Positions 1-10,574 of a stretch of 64,000 nt of DNA are shown here, piece by piece (the stretch's first letter is position 1; every line of letters begins with the position of its first letter). The DNA lies in NCBI RefSeq assembly GCF_027063845.1, contig NZ_JAMOQU010000101.1, positions 1-64,000 on the forward strand. Direction: 5' to 3'. Source of the DNA: Thermococcus sp. GTDB taxonomy: Archaea; Methanobacteriota_B; Thermococci; Thermococcales; Thermococcaceae. Made by a program: the position numbers and the translations under genes. The notes below the pieces were generated by a model that ran no database searches, had not been told where the DNA came from, and saw only the letters and a list, made by a program, of their open reading frames with translations.

Positions 1-850
1 CGACGGCCTCCTTGACGGTTCCCATGAGGGAGCCCATGCCCATGAAGACGAAGTCGGCATCGTCAACGTAGCCCTTCTCAATCATCTCGCTGTAGTCCCT
101 GCCGAAGCGCTCGCCGAACTCCTTACCGACGTCCTTGATGACCTTCTTCGCATCTTCCATCGCCTTCGCGAGCTTGTAGCGGAACTCGTAGTAGTCATTG
201 GGAGTTGCAAGTGCACCGACCGAGATTGCCTGGCTGAAGTCGGCCAGGTCGTAGAGGGGCTTCCTCGGCGGGAGGAACTCGTCAACGAGCTCCTGCGGAA
301 TCATCTCGACGACGTCGTAGGTGTGGCTCAGTATGAAGGCGCTCTCGATGACCATTATCGGGACGTTGACGGTCTCGGCTACCTTGAAGGCCATCAGAAC
401 GCCGTCATAAACCTCCTGGTTGTTCTCAGCGTAAAACTGCATCCAACCCGTGTCTCTCTGAGCCAGGCTGTCTGTCTGGTCGTCCCAGACGCTCCACGGG
501 GGAGCCATAGCACGGTTAACGTCCACCATAACTATCGGCAGTCTCGCACCGCTCGCCCAGTGAAGCATCTCGTGCATAAGAGCGAGACCCTGAGCGGCGG
601 TCGCGGTAAAGGCTCTCGCCCCAGCGGCGGAAGCACCTATGGTCGCGGCCATGGCCGAGTGCTCGCTCTCGACGGGGACGTACTGAATATCGGCCTCCCC
701 GTTCGCTATGAACTCGGCTATCTTCTCGATGATGCTCGTCTGAGGGGTGATTGGGTAAGCGGCGACGACCTGAACGCGCGCGTGCTTCACCGCGTAAGCA
801 GCCGCGTAGTTTCCGCTCACAACCTTCCTAATAGGCTTGTACTCGGCCAT
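1..850 (-). CDS. vorA: 2-oxoacid:ferredoxin oxidoreductase alpha subunit, probably 2-ketoisovalerate type (truncated at window start)
   Basis: Reverse-strand reading frame from ATG at 850 (MAEYKPIRKVVSGNYAAAYAVKHARVQVVAAYPITPQTS...) open to the window edge; YPITPQTS motif of POR/VOR alpha; order porG-delta-alpha. Confidence 0.85.
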   Translation of the reverse strand, partial: MAEYKPIRKVVSGNYAAAYAVKHARVQVVAAYPITPQTSIIEKIAEFIANGEADIQYVPVESEHSAMAATIGASAAGARAFTATAAQGLALMHEMLHWASGARLPIVMVDVNRAMAPPWSVWDDQTDSLAQRDTGWMQFYAENNQEVYDGVLMAFKVAETVNVPIMVIESAFILSHTYDVVEMIPQELVDEFLPPRKPLYDLADFSQAISVGALATPNDYYEFRYKLAKAMEDAKKVIKDVGKEFGERFGRDYSEMIEKGYVDDADFVFMGMGSLMGTVKEAV

Positions 851-851
851 A

Positions 852-1181
852 TCACTTCTCCTCCTTCTCCATCGTTATGGCGTTGGTCGGGCACTCGTTC
901 GCGCAGATTCCACAACCCTTACAGTAGTCGTAGTCTATGCCAACGTAGCCGTCCTCACGGATGTAGATTGCAGGCTCGGGGCAGAACTTCCAGCAGATGT
1001 AGCACTTGACGCACTTGTCGTCGTCCACAACAGGAATGAAAGTTCTCCAGTCGCCGGTGAAGTTGCTGAGGGTAGTCCCGAGAGTTATAGGCGCCTCGGG
1101 GTACTGCTCAACGCTCGTGAAGACGAGTTTCTCAGCCTGAGCTTTCTTTTCTCCAAACAAGGTGTTCAACTTTACCACCAC
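852..1181 (-). CDS. vorD: 2-ketoisovalerate ferredoxin oxidoreductase delta subunit (2x[4Fe-4S])
   Basis: Two CxxCxxCxxxCP ferredoxin motifs; N-terminus LNTLFGEKKAQAEK...LGTTLSNFTGDWR resembles VorD rather than PorD. Confidence 0.85.
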   Translation of the reverse strand: MVVKLNTLFGEKKAQAEKLVFTSVEQYPEAPITLGTTLSNFTGDWRTFIPVVDDDKCVKCYICWKFCPEPAIYIREDGYVGIDYDYCKGCGICANECPTNAITMEKEEK

Positions 1182-1210
1182 CCGCCTCGGTTAAGGAAGG
1201 GAAGAGAAGA

Positions 1211-1768
1211 TTAGAGCTCGTAGACAACGGTCTTGTTGAAGGCCTCTTCGGCAGCCTTGGCGTTCTTCTCGCCGAGGGTTCCTGAGAAGGTCTCCTTAAT
1301 GGCCTCCTGGACGTACTTGAGCTCGACGACGCCAGTGGCTTTGGCAACGGCACCGAGGATTGCAGTGTTGGTAATCGGAAGGCCGAGTATGTCGAGGGCG
1401 ATGGTGGTGGCGTCAACGAGGGCCAGCTTGGCCGGCTTCTTCTTGAGCTTCTCAAGAACCTCCTCCTTGCTCTTCTCAGTGTTGACGATGACGGTTCCAC
1501 CGTCCTTGAGACCGGCGGTGACGTCAACGGTCTCGAGAAGGCTCGGGTCGAGGACAACGACGATGTCGGGCTCGTAAATCTGGGTCTTAATCCTTATCGG
1601 CTTGTCATCAATTCTGGTGAAGGCGGTAACCGGTGCTCCACGCCTCTCAACACCGAAGAAGGGGAACGCCTGGACGTACTTTCCCTGCTTGAAGGCAGCT
1701 GAGGCTAAAATGTTTGCGGCCGTAACGGCACCCTGTCCACCCCTACCGTGAAAACGTATCTCAATCAT
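1211..1768 (-). CDS. porG: Pyruvate/2-ketoisovalerate ferredoxin oxidoreductase shared gamma subunit
   Basis: [22 protein letters not shown]... typical gamma subunit; ORF extends to 1795 but the [11 protein letters not shown] start is the likely one. Confidence 0.88.
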
Positions 1769-1965
1769 CTTCCCTGCCTCCTGTGGGTTTTTCACCCTCA
1801 GTTAGTCCGAAAGGTTTATTTAGGTTTCGGTATCGAGTTAAGGAACCCTAAACGGGATTTTTTGGGTAAAGGTGAACTTTCAGTTCCTCCGATGGTTTTT
1901 TTCGCTCATCGTTTCCCGAAAACTTTTTTAATTAACTATATAGACTATATAGCCAGTGATGGGCA

Positions 1966-2928
1966 ATGGATGGACTAGCGGTGGCAATAACTGCGGTTGC
2001 ATTTTACATAGCCTGGAATATAGGCTCAAACGATTCGGCGAACGCCATGGGGACGGCGGTCGGGTCGGGAATACTGAGCTTCCGCCAGGCGACGCTCACG
2101 ATAGCGATATTCGTCCTCCTGGGAGCGTACCTGAAGGGCTACAAGGTTATGAAGACCGTGGGAGAAGGCATAGTCCCCAAGGGTTCCCTCACGATGGAGA
2201 TGGCGCTCATAGCACTACTTTCAGCGGGAATATGGGTGACAATAGCAACGGTTAAAGGCCTGCCAGTCTCAACCACCCAGGCGATAGTCGGTGGAGTCAT
2301 AGGTGTTGGCCTGGCGATGAACGTCCCCGTCAACTTTTTCACCTTGGGTAAAATAGCTGCCGCGTGGGTCGTCTCACCGGTACTCTCAGGAATCCTCGCG
2401 ATGGTTCTCTACAAGTTCTACTCCAAAGTGATTTCTGGAATAAAGAGCGTCTCGACGATTGAGGCCCTCTACAAGGCCCTTGCGATTTTGGGCGGTTCCT
2501 ACATGGCATTCAACTTTGGAACCAACGAGGTCGCGAACGCCTCGGGCCCGATAGTTGGCGCTGGCTTCATGGAGCCCAAAACCGCTGGAATCCTCGTCGC
2601 GATAAGTCTCGCAGTTGGTTCCTTAACCTTCAGCTACGCCGTCATGCACACCGTCGGCAGGAAGATTACCGCCCTCGGCCCGATTTCAGCCTTCGCAGCC
2701 CAGTTCGGCTCGGCCATAGCGGTGAGCCTGGCCAACTTCTTCGGCCTTCCGGTGAGTTCAAGCCAGTCAATAGTAGGTGGCGTCGTCGGAGTTGGGCTTC
2801 TCGTTGGTGAGGGGGTTGACAGGAAGGTTGTCGTTGACATACTCTTCGGCTGGGTGGCAACGCCGCTAACGGCGATAGGGATATCTTTCGCGCTAGTTAA
2901 GCTCTTCAGCTTCGCCGGCATGCTTTAG
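1966..2928 (+). CDS. pitA: Inorganic phosphate transporter, PiT family
   Basis: Repeated NDxANA-type signatures (GSNDSANAMGTAVGSG, GTNEVANASGPIVGAG), multi-TM. Confidence 0.88.
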   Translation: MDGLAVAITAVAFYIAWNIGSNDSANAMGTAVGSGILSFRQATLTIAIFVLLGAYLKGYKVMKTVGEGIVPKGSLTMEMALIALLSAGIWVTIATVKGLPVSTTQAIVGGVIGVGLAMNVPVNFFTLGKIAAAWVVSPVLSGILAMVLYKFYSKVISGIKSVSTIEALYKALAILGGSYMAFNFGTNEVANASGPIVGAGFMEPKTAGILVAISLAVGSLTFSYAVMHTVGRKITALGPISAFAAQFGSAIAVSLANFFGLPVSSSQSIVGGVVGVGLLVGEGVDRKVVVDILFGWVATPLTAIGISFALVKLFSFAGML

Positions 2929-4194
2929 CCTCTCTATCCTTACCCCCATTCTCGTGAGCTCCTTCAGCATGCCCGTCTGAACGTAGGCCCTAATCCTCGT
3001 TACGTCGCCGTACTCAACCGACAGAACCTCACCAACCGAGCTCAGGAAGGCCATCACCGCCGGAACCCTTGAGGGGTCTTCAACCACTATCTCAAAGGCC
3101 CCGTACTTGGGAAGCTTGAGGAGAACCCGTTCGAGGAGCGAGTATAGCTCATCAAGCTGTCTCTCCTTGGCCGAAACTTTCGCCACCCCTTCAATCGAGA
3201 CCCCGAGGTTCTCGCTCAGCTCAGTCAAAAGCCTCGCCTTCTCCTCGGCATCTTCCCTCTCAATCAGGTCGACCTTGTTGAGGACAACGACCAGGGGCTT
3301 GTCGAGGGCCTTGAGCTCGCGGAGAACGTTTACCGACGCCCGGAACTTCCTCGCTATCTCGCGCCAAGGCTCGCTCGAATCGAGGACGAGGAGAACTATG
3401 TCGGCCTTGACAATCTCCTCCAGCGTCGAGTGGAAGGCTTCAACTATGAATGGGGGAAGGCCATCTATGAAGCCGACGGTATCAGTGATTAGAACCCTCT
3501 TGCTCCCGAGCTTGAAGCGCCTCGTCGTCGTGTCGAGGGTCGTAAACATCTGATTCCTCGCATCGACACTCTCTCCGGCCAAGGCGTTGAGGAGCGTTGA
3601 CTTTCCTGCGTTCGTGTAGCCAGCTAAGGAGACGAGGATAAAGCCGACCTCCTCGCGCTTCTTCCTCCTGACCTCGCGCTCGGCCTTGACCCTCTCAAGT
3701 TCCTTCCTTATCTTGCCCATTCTGTACCTTATGTGCTTGAGGTACTGTTGTGTCTGATACTCACCCATTCCCTTGAAACCGGCCCTGTCGCCGAGCTTTA
3801 TCCGCCGTATGGCTTCCTTCACGAGCGGGACCTCGTACTGGAGGCTCGCAAGCTCAACCTGAAGTTTGGCCTCCTTTGAGTGGGCCCGCTTTTCGAAAAT
3901 CTCAAGGACGAGCTGCCAGCGGTCGATGACCTCAACGCGAAGCTCTTTCCAGAGGTTGTAGGCCTGAGAAGGCGTTAAGCGGTTCGCAAAAACCACCTTG
4001 TCGGGTTTGAGCTCTTTGACGAGCTCCTTGAGCTCCTCCAGCTTTCCCTTTCCAATGTTGTAGCGCGGGTGTTCCTCCCTGTTCTGCTCGAGAACGGCCA
4101 GAACTTCATAACCAGCGCTCCTCAAGAGCTCCTCGAACTCCTCCCTGCTGAGCCTCTCCCTTCGCGAGTACCTTATGACACCTACTGCCCTCAT
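2893..4194 (-). CDS. hflX: GTPase HflX
   Basis: GYTNAGKSTLLNALAG P-loop, DTVGFIDGLPPFIVEAFHSTLEE, NKVD; HflX N-terminal domain (YNIGKGKLEELKELV). Confidence 0.92.
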   Translation of the reverse strand: MRAVGVIRYSRRERLSREEFEELLRSAGYEVLAVLEQNREEHPRYNIGKGKLEELKELVKELKPDKVVFANRLTPSQAYNLWKELRVEVIDRWQLVLEIFEKRAHSKEAKLQVELASLQYEVPLVKEAIRRIKLGDRAGFKGMGEYQTQQYLKHIRYRMGKIRKELERVKAEREVRRKKREEVGFILVSLAGYTNAGKSTLLNALAGESVDARNQMFTTLDTTTRRFKLGSKRVLITDTVGFIDGLPPFIVEAFHSTLEEIVKADIVLLVLDSSEPWREIARKFRASVNVLRELKALDKPLVVVLNKVDLIEREDAEEKARLLTELSENLGVSIEGVAKVSAKERQLDELYSLLERVLLKLPKYGAFEIVVEDPSRVPAVMAFLSSVGEVLSVEYGDVTRIRAYVQTGMLKELTRMGVRIERLKHAGEAEELN

Positions 4195-4263
4195 CGTCCA
4201 CCCATCGGAGGGACCCTTAATAACCTTTGGGCTAAGCTTAAATTCTAACGCACCGTAATACTG

Positions 4264-5817
4264 TTGGGGAAGACTATGCTGGGTTTGACGCTTCTCGCCG
4301 TGCTAAAGGGTGGCGATATCATAGTTGACAAGGAGGGCCTTAGAAAAGATTTGCTCGCCTGGCGCATCAAAGAAGTTCGCGCATTGGCAGAGGAGTACGA
4401 CAAGGTCTTCAAGGTTTTGCTCGAACTGCTAAACGACGAGAACCCCCACGTGCGCGCCAACGTGGTTCAAGTGCTTATAGACATGCTCTCAGAGGGGAAG
4501 CTTGAGGGCGAGAGAAAGAAGCTCGCGCTGGACGCGGTCCTTGAGCTCGTGAAGGACGATGATGAGCGGGTGGCGCTGAAGGCGCTGGAGTTCATAAACG
4601 CACTCCTCGAAACCGGTGAGCTCACCGATAAGGAGTACGAAAAGGTCACCGAAGCCCTGAAGGACGTGGTAAAGTCCGGAATGCCTGTCCTCGGCGAGTA
4701 CGCGGCGGAGGGACTTGGGAAGCTCGGCGCAAAGGTCGCGAAGATAGCATACAAGATTATCCACTGGCTGTTCTCGCTCATAGGGTCGAGCAAGAAGAGG
4801 GAAGTTCAGGGCGCGGCGATAACAGCCCTTACTGAGATGGCGATGAAGACAGACGACAGAAAGGTCCTGAACGAAGTTTTCGACGGAATAGCCGATTTAC
4901 TTGCCCACCCCGACCCATACGTCGTTGAGAGAGCGCTGTACTCCATCGAGAGGATGCTCTCCCGTGAGAGGGAGATAAGCACGAGGAACAAGCTGAAGGC
5001 AATAACGAGGATAAAGGAGCTTAAGGGAGACGTCAAGCTCGGCGTCAAGGCGTCGCAGGTCCTTGAGAAGCTCGAAAAAAGCGCGGTAACGAGCGAAGAA
5101 CTCGTGAGCGAAATCGAAGCCAAGAAAAAGCTTGAAATAGCCCAATACAGCATAGACGACATCGAGAGGCTCTTGGATGCCGGAAAAACGGAGATAGTGG
5201 CGGAGATGGCGAAGCTCGACCCAGAGGTCATGGACAGGGTTCTCGGCATGCTGGAGAGCGACGACTACAGCAGGAGAATGGACGCGCTCTGGATTGTGGC
5301 GAGGGTGGCGAGTCACCTGACACCGAGCGACGCCTACAGGATTCTCCCGGTCCTCGGAGACTTCCTGAAGAGCAAGAACCCATGGGCAAGGGAAACCGCC
5401 GCGAGGGTTTTAGCGGACATCTACGCCCTCTACCCAGGAACGTCCAAGTTCTTCAGCAGTTTACTAGATACGCTCCTCAAGTCTGGTAAGGAGAGGGACG
5501 TTGAAGGTGCCCTTGAGCTCGTGGCTCGCCTAACCGATAGGATACCATCGAGGGAAATGCTTTCCGGTATGCTCAAGCTCGTTCTAAAACTGCTCGACGA
5601 CGACAGAACCAGGGGAGTCACGCTCCGCGTTCTCGCGAGGGAAGCCCAGAAGCTCCTTGACCTCGACACCGAAGACCTCTTCGCGCTGGAGGACAAGCTG
5701 AAGGAAATCTACGGAAAGGACGGGGGCAAGTACGACCAGATAATAGCCGGGCTAATAGACGTTATAGACGACATCCTGAAGATGCGCAGGCAGGGGATAG
5801 TTCCAACGAGTGGTTGA
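4264..5817 (+). CDS. HEAT-repeat protein
   Basis: 517-aa ORF rich in helical repeats (NPHVRANVVQVLIDML, PDPYVVERALYSIERML, NPWARETAARVLADI). Start may be ATG at 4276. Confidence 0.7.
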   Translation: MGKTMLGLTLLAVLKGGDIIVDKEGLRKDLLAWRIKEVRALAEEYDKVFKVLLELLNDENPHVRANVVQVLIDMLSEGKLEGERKKLALDAVLELVKDDDERVALKALEFINALLETGELTDKEYEKVTEALKDVVKSGMPVLGEYAAEGLGKLGAKVAKIAYKIIHWLFSLIGSSKKREVQGAAITALTEMAMKTDDRKVLNEVFDGIADLLAHPDPYVVERALYSIERMLSREREISTRNKLKAITRIKELKGDVKLGVKASQVLEKLEKSAVTSEELVSEIEAKKKLEIAQYSIDDIERLLDAGKTEIVAEMAKLDPEVMDRVLGMLESDDYSRRMDALWIVARVASHLTPSDAYRILPVLGDFLKSKNPWARETAARVLADIYALYPGTSKFFSSLLDTLLKSGKERDVEGALELVARLTDRIPSREMLSGMLKLVLKLLDDDRTRGVTLRVLAREAQKLLDLDTEDLFALEDKLKEIYGKDGGKYDQIIAGLIDVIDDILKMRRQGIVPTSG

Positions 5818-5868
5818 GAACGTTTCGTTCAGGAAAGCCTTAAGATTCTTTTTCCCCAACTTATCACG

Positions 5869-6225
5869 GTGGTTTCGATGGAAAACGGGGATGTGGAAGT
5901 TAAGCTTAAGGAGATTGAGGAGCTCCTCGACAGGCTCGGAAAGGAGCACCCGAAGGAGATTGCCGCCTTCTCAAGGTTCCTCCGCGAGACCCTCGATACC
6001 AAGGCCCTTACAACGAGGGAAAAGGAGCTCATAGCGCTCGCCCTCGGAATAGCCGCAGGCTGTGAATGGTGCATCTACCTCCACACCCAGAAGGCTTTAG
6101 ATGCTGGAGCGAAGCCGGAGGAACTCATAGAGGCCGGTCTGGTTGCCGTGCTGATGGCAGGAGGCCCGGCGTTAATGCACCTCATACCGCTCATGAAGGC
6201 AATAGAGAAGTTCAAGAAGGAGTAA
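5869..6225 (+). CDS. Carboxymuconolactone decarboxylase / AhpD-like family protein
   Basis: LTTREKELIALALGIAAGCEWCIYLHTQKALDAGAKPEELIEA; CxxC...H motif of CMD family. Confidence 0.82.
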   Translation: MVSMENGDVEVKLKEIEELLDRLGKEHPKEIAAFSRFLRETLDTKALTTREKELIALALGIAAGCEWCIYLHTQKALDAGAKPEELIEAGLVAVLMAGGPALMHLIPLMKAIEKFKKE

Positions 6226-6570
6226 TCACTCCCCGCTCAGCTTGAGGATTGCCTCCGCTATGTCCCCTTTCGTTTCTTTCAACGCTTTAAGCGCGGTTTC
6301 CCGGTCAACGCCGGCCTGCTCCATGACGAGCTCGATGTCCTCTTCGGGAATCTCAATTACCTCCCTTACCTCCTCGCTCCCGGGGACAATCTGGTAGGTC
6401 TTCTCGCCCTGGACGACCATAACCGTGACAACGGGGTTCTTGAGGACTATTTCCTTGCCCTCAAGCTTAAGAACGACCTCATTAACGCCTTCTAACTCTT
6501 CCATCTTTATGCCGAGCTGGCGCATGAGCTTCTTCATCTGTCTCGGGTTCATTCCCATCATCCTGACCAC
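6226..6570 (-). CDS. nac: Nascent polypeptide-associated complex protein
   Basis: [24 protein letters not shown]-terminus, NAC domain and C-terminal UBA domain. Confidence 0.92.
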   Translation of the reverse strand: MVRMMGMNPRQMKKLMRQLGIKMEELEGVNEVVLKLEGKEIVLKNPVVTVMVVQGEKTYQIVPGSEEVREVIEIPEEDIELVMEQAGVDRETALKALKETKGDIAEAILKLSGE

Positions 6571-6649
6571 CTAAAGGGAATTCCTACGCGATTTTAAAAA
6601 GGTTGGCAAAGTTTTTAGTCCCCTCGACGAATCCCGGGTGGTGGTGTAG

Positions 6650-6832
6650 ATGGCCTCATTTCCCAGGAGCGTTCCCACGGACTCACAGCTCCTGTTGGGC
6701 ATCTTAGGCTTGGCTCTTCTGCTGTTCCTTAACTGGATGTTCTTCAACTGGATGGAACACTATGCGGAGAAAAAAGAGAAGGAAATCGAAGGGGAGCTGA
6801 AGGAGCTCGAGGACACTGGGGACGTGTTTTAG
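6650..6832 (+). CDS. Small single-TM membrane protein, unknown function
   Basis: 60-aa ORF with one hydrophobic segment (LLGILGLALLLFLNWMFF) and a charged tail. Confidence 0.5.
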   Translation: MASFPRSVPTDSQLLLGILGLALLLFLNWMFFNWMEHYAEKKEKEIEGELKELEDTGDVF

Positions 6833-6904
6833 TCCTCTTTAAAGGCCAGCTTCAGGAGCGGTGGTGTAACGAGGGTACCAAAAGAGTAAGGAAAGTCAAC
6901 CCCT

Positions 6905-7924
6905 TTAATTCTCAGGGAATTGTGAGGTCTCCTCGTTGGCCTTAAGGATTCTCTGCCTGTACTCCTCGTACTTCCTCCGCGCCTCTTCGGCCTTCTCCTT
7001 CTCGCCGAGGTACTCGTAGGCCTCAGCCACGTGCTTCCACCACATCGGGTCATTTTCAGCTTCCTTGAGGCAGTACTCGAGGAACTTCTGGTAGGCCTCT
7101 CTCGCGAGCTCTTCCCTTCCGAGCTTCCTCGCTATGTTGCCGACGTCCTCCCAGAAGACGCCCTCCTCCTGGGCCTCCTTGGTGTAGTACTCAAGGGCCT
7201 TCTCCCAGGCTTCCCTGGCCTTCTCCTCGTTTCCGAGCTCCTCGTAGAGCTTCGCCACGTCCTCCCAGAACCAGGGCTCCTCCTCGGCGTACTTTTCAAG
7301 CGCCTTGGCGGCCCTCTCCATGTTTCCAGCTTTCTTCCAGTACTCATGGGCCTCCTTCAGGTAGTAGGTGTCATTCTCCTTCTCGTAGAGCTGTTCATAG
7401 AGCTCAGCGGCCTTCTCGTACTTTCCAGCTTTCTCGTAGGCCCACGCCGCGCTCTCAAGCCAGCCGAGCTTCAGGTACATCTCAGCCGCCTTCTCATAGT
7501 TTCCAGCTTTCTCGTACTTTCTTGCCGCCTGCTTGTAGCGTCCCATCCTCTCAAGCTTTTCAGCCGAGCGGAAGCGGTCCGCTATGCTCAAATCGGGCTC
7601 GCTTATGTACCATATTCCGAAGGCCAGCAGGAGGACGAAGAACGCTATGATTCCCCCGACGATTTCGAGCTTCTGCCAGGTGAGCACGAGGTAGGAGCCG
7701 TAGCCCGCTATCGCGGTGAGGACTGCCAGAATGGCCCCGTACTTCCAGCTCTCGGCGTAGAGTGTCAGCGCCGTAAAGAAGAGCAGCGCGAGCGTGAAAC
7801 CGACGAAGCCTATCGCGAGGACAACCTGCACCAGCTTCCAGAAGCCCCAGTTGTAAACTATGAAACCGGCCACCGCAAGGAGGACAACGAGGAAGCCGAT
7901 TATATAGGCTTTCAGCTTGTCCAT
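6905..7924 (-). CDS. Membrane protein with TPR repeats
   Basis: N-terminal TM helices, then repeated A..YEKAGKYEKAAELY-type TPR units. Confidence 0.82.
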   Translation of the reverse strand: MDKLKAYIIGFLVVLLAVAGFIVYNWGFWKLVQVVLAIGFVGFTLALLFFTALTLYAESWKYGAILAVLTAIAGYGSYLVLTWQKLEIVGGIIAFFVLLLAFGIWYISEPDLSIADRFRSAEKLERMGRYKQAARKYEKAGNYEKAAEMYLKLGWLESAAWAYEKAGKYEKAAELYEQLYEKENDTYYLKEAHEYWKKAGNMERAAKALEKYAEEEPWFWEDVAKLYEELGNEEKAREAWEKALEYYTKEAQEEGVFWEDVGNIARKLGREELAREAYQKFLEYCLKEAENDPMWWKHVAEAYEYLGEKEKAEEARRKYEEYRQRILKANEETSQFPEN

Positions 7925-8436
7925 TCCTTCACCCCCTCAAGTTCGAGCAGGAACTTCTTTTCTTCAATCCCAAGGTTATAGTGGCCTATGCCGTCATTCG
8001 CCACAACCCTGTGGCAGGGGACGATTATTGGATACGGATTCCTCTTCATCGCCCCGCCGACCGCTCTCGGCGACGTTTCAAGGGCCTTTGCAAGGCTACC
8101 GTAGGTTATAACAGCCCCTCTTTTAACGTTTTTCGTGAGCCATTCGTAAACGCGCCTCTCAAAGGGTGTTACACCCTCGAAGGAGAGCTCGGAAAGGGCT
8201 TTCTCGTTGTCGAGCTCCCCAACCATAACGCGATAAACGAGCTCGGTGTAGTTGCTCGGCTGGACGTCGAGGGAAACGGCAACGTTTCTCCTCCGCAGGA
8301 ATTCGGCGAGGTTTCTGATTCTCTCCAAAAGCTCGCCCCTCGTGAAGGCGAAGCTTACACCCTGAATCCTCCCGTGAAAGATTACCCCAATCCAGACGTC
8401 TCTCCCGTTGACCCTAAACCTCTCCACCGCGAGCAT
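7912..8436 (-). CDS. ogt: Methylated-DNA--protein-cysteine methyltransferase
   Basis: Active-site motif NPYPIIVPCHRVVANDGIGHYNLGIEEKKFLLELEG. Confidence 0.93.
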   Translation of the reverse strand: MLAVERFRVNGRDVWIGVIFHGRIQGVSFAFTRGELLERIRNLAEFLRRRNVAVSLDVQPSNYTELVYRVMVGELDNEKALSELSFEGVTPFERRVYEWLTKNVKRGAVITYGSLAKALETSPRAVGGAMKRNPYPIIVPCHRVVANDGIGHYNLGIEEKKFLLELEGVKEWTS

Positions 8437-9138
8437 TCAGCATTCCTCCAGCCTCTTAACGGCCCTTCTCAGCGGGCCCATGAGGGTGTGAACCTCCCGA
8501 CCATAGAGGAAGGCCTTACCGACTGCCTTCCGGAAGACCTTAACGAAAACCTCTCGCCTCTCCTCGTCCTTGGGGTAGTTGAGAGCGTTTAAAAGCTCGG
8601 CCCACACCCTAACGAGCGCCTCCTTTTCATCTCTCGTCGCAGGTTTTAGGGCTTCGACAGAGGGTTCGGGTTTAGCCTTCGAGAGCTCATAGAGTATAAC
8701 CGCAACCGCCTGAGCTAAATTCATGACGGGATAATCCTCGCTCGTCGGAATCGTGACGATTATGTCGAGCCTCTCAAGCTCCTCGTTCTTAAGCCCTATG
8801 CTCTCTCTGCCGAAGAACAGACCGACCTCACCGGTGTAGCCTTTCAGGGTTTCCCTCAGCTCCCAGGGGTAGAGCGGTGTGCGGTAGGGTATGAACCTCC
8901 TCCCGGGCTTTCCGGTGGTTCCAACGGTCAAATCGAATAGCTTCAAAGCTTCATCAAAGGTGTCCACGATGGTTGCGTTCTTGAGAACATCCCTTGCGTG
9001 GACCGCGTAGCTGTAACTCTCCGCCGTCAGGTTCGGGTTCACGAGGACTAATCTGGAGAAGCCGAAGTTCTTCATCGTCCGCGCCACCATGCCTATGTTC
9101 GCCGGCCCCTCAGGTTCGACGAGAACGACCGAGAGCAT
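8437..9138 (-). CDS. SPOUT/TrmH-family RNA methyltransferase (TrmJ-like)
   Basis: VVLVEPEGPANIGMVARTMKNFG...GLFFGRESIGLKNEEL...IPTSEDYPVMNLAQAVAVILYEL. Confidence 0.85.
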   Translation of the reverse strand: MLSVVLVEPEGPANIGMVARTMKNFGFSRLVLVNPNLTAESYSYAVHARDVLKNATIVDTFDEALKLFDLTVGTTGKPGRRFIPYRTPLYPWELRETLKGYTGEVGLFFGRESIGLKNEELERLDIIVTIPTSEDYPVMNLAQAVAVILYELSKAKPEPSVEALKPATRDEKEALVRVWAELLNALNYPKDEERREVFVKVFRKAVGKAFLYGREVHTLMGPLRRAVKRLEEC

Positions 9139-9183
9139 CGGTATGCATTTAAGGAGGACTCTTTAAACGCTTGCGGTGGGAGC

Positions 9184-9648
9184 ATGGAGGGGATTCCTTA
9201 CCTATACCTTCCGCTCATCGTTCCGGCGGTAAAGAAAAAGGCCAGACCCTTCTCGGCCGGCGCAGTTCTCGCCTTTGCGCTGACTTACCCGCTCGGGGAA
9301 GAAGAGAGGTACGCGCTAATAGCGCTCTCGGCCCTCCTCCTGGCACTCGGTTATCCCTACGAGAATCAGCCGGTAAAGTTCTGGGAGCGCTTCGTCAACG
9401 CGGTAATCGGGGGGACGGGTCTTGCCATAGCGCTTGGCCTCTACAACCTCGGGGGCACCAGGGCGGTTCTCGGGGTTGCCATTCCATTCCTCCTCCTAAG
9501 GAACAGGGTTCTCTCTTCCTTCGGACTCCTCCCGGCGTCGGCGCTCTACCTAATCGGAGCTTATCAGGTTCCCGAGAGGGTTAAGCTGGCCCTCTTCGCG
9601 CTGGTTTACGTTTACTCGCTCAACCACCTGAGAAAACTCCTGAGGTGA
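9184..9648 (+). CDS. Predicted multi-TM membrane protein, unknown function
   Basis: 154-aa hydrophobic ORF with good archaeal codon usage; start preceded by GGTGGGAGC. Confidence 0.6.
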   Translation: MEGIPYLYLPLIVPAVKKKARPFSAGAVLAFALTYPLGEEERYALIALSALLLALGYPYENQPVKFWERFVNAVIGGTGLAIALGLYNLGGTRAVLGVAIPFLLLRNRVLSSFGLLPASALYLIGAYQVPERVKLALFALVYVYSLNHLRKLLR

Positions 9649-9652
9649 GAGG

Positions 9653-10567
9653 ATGAGGATTTACGTGCTCGGAGCTGGAAGCATAGGCTCCCTCTTAGGC
9701 GCGCTCCTGGCGAGGGCCGGAAACGACGTCCTGCTCATAGGACGAGAGGAGCAGGTTAAGGCGGTAAACGAGAAAGGACTGAAGGTTATCGGAATAGAGG
9801 AGTTCGAGGTAAAGGCCAAGGCTTCCCCCCACGCTCCGGACGAGCCACCTGAGCTTCTCCTCCTGACCACGAAGTCCTACTCAACGAAGACCGCCTTAGA
9901 GTGCGCGAGGAACTGCATAGGGCCGGAAACGTGGGTTCTGAGCGTCCAGAACGGCCTCGGAAACGAGGAGCTGGCGCTGAAGGTTACACCCAACGTCATC
10001 GGGGGGATAACCACCAATGGCGCGATGCTCGTGGAGTGGGGTGTCGTCAAGTGGACGGGGAAGGGGATAACCGTCATCGGGAAGTATCCAACGGGAAAAG
10101 CTGAGTTCGTCGAGGAAGTCGCGAGGGCCTTCAACGAGGCAGGAATAGAGACGAAGGTCACGGAGAACGCGGTCGGCTGGAAGTGGGCGAAGGCGATAGT
10201 AAATTCCGTCATAAACGGACTTGGAACGGTCTTAGAAGTCAAGAACGGGGCCCTGCGTGACATCCCAGAGCTGGAGGGAATCTCGATAGAGATAGCGCGG
10301 GAAGGGTGTATGGTTGCTCAGCAGCTTGGCATAGAGTTCGAGGTTCACCCCCTCGAACTGCTCTGGGACACGATAGAGAGAACGCGGGAGAACTACAACT
10401 CGACGCTCCAGGACATAATGCGCGGAAGAAGGACGGAGGTGGACTACATTCACGGCAAAATCGTTGAATATGCCAACTCCGTTGGTTTGGAAGCCCCAAG
10501 GAACGAACTCCTGTGGGCACTCATCAAGGCGAAGGAAAACCTAAATAGGGGTTCAACCCATCTTTAG
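9653..10567 (+). CDS. panE: 2-dehydropantoate 2-reductase
   Basis: [55 protein letters not shown] family. Confidence 0.88.
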   Translation: MRIYVLGAGSIGSLLGALLARAGNDVLLIGREEQVKAVNEKGLKVIGIEEFEVKAKASPHAPDEPPELLLLTTKSYSTKTALECARNCIGPETWVLSVQNGLGNEELALKVTPNVIGGITTNGAMLVEWGVVKWTGKGITVIGKYPTGKAEFVEEVARAFNEAGIETKVTENAVGWKWAKAIVNSVINGLGTVLEVKNGALRDIPELEGISIEIAREGCMVAQQLGIEFEVHPLELLWDTIERTRENYNSTLQDIMRGRRTEVDYIHGKIVEYANSVGLEAPRNELLWALIKAKENLNRGSTHL

Positions 10568-10574
10568 ACGGGGT

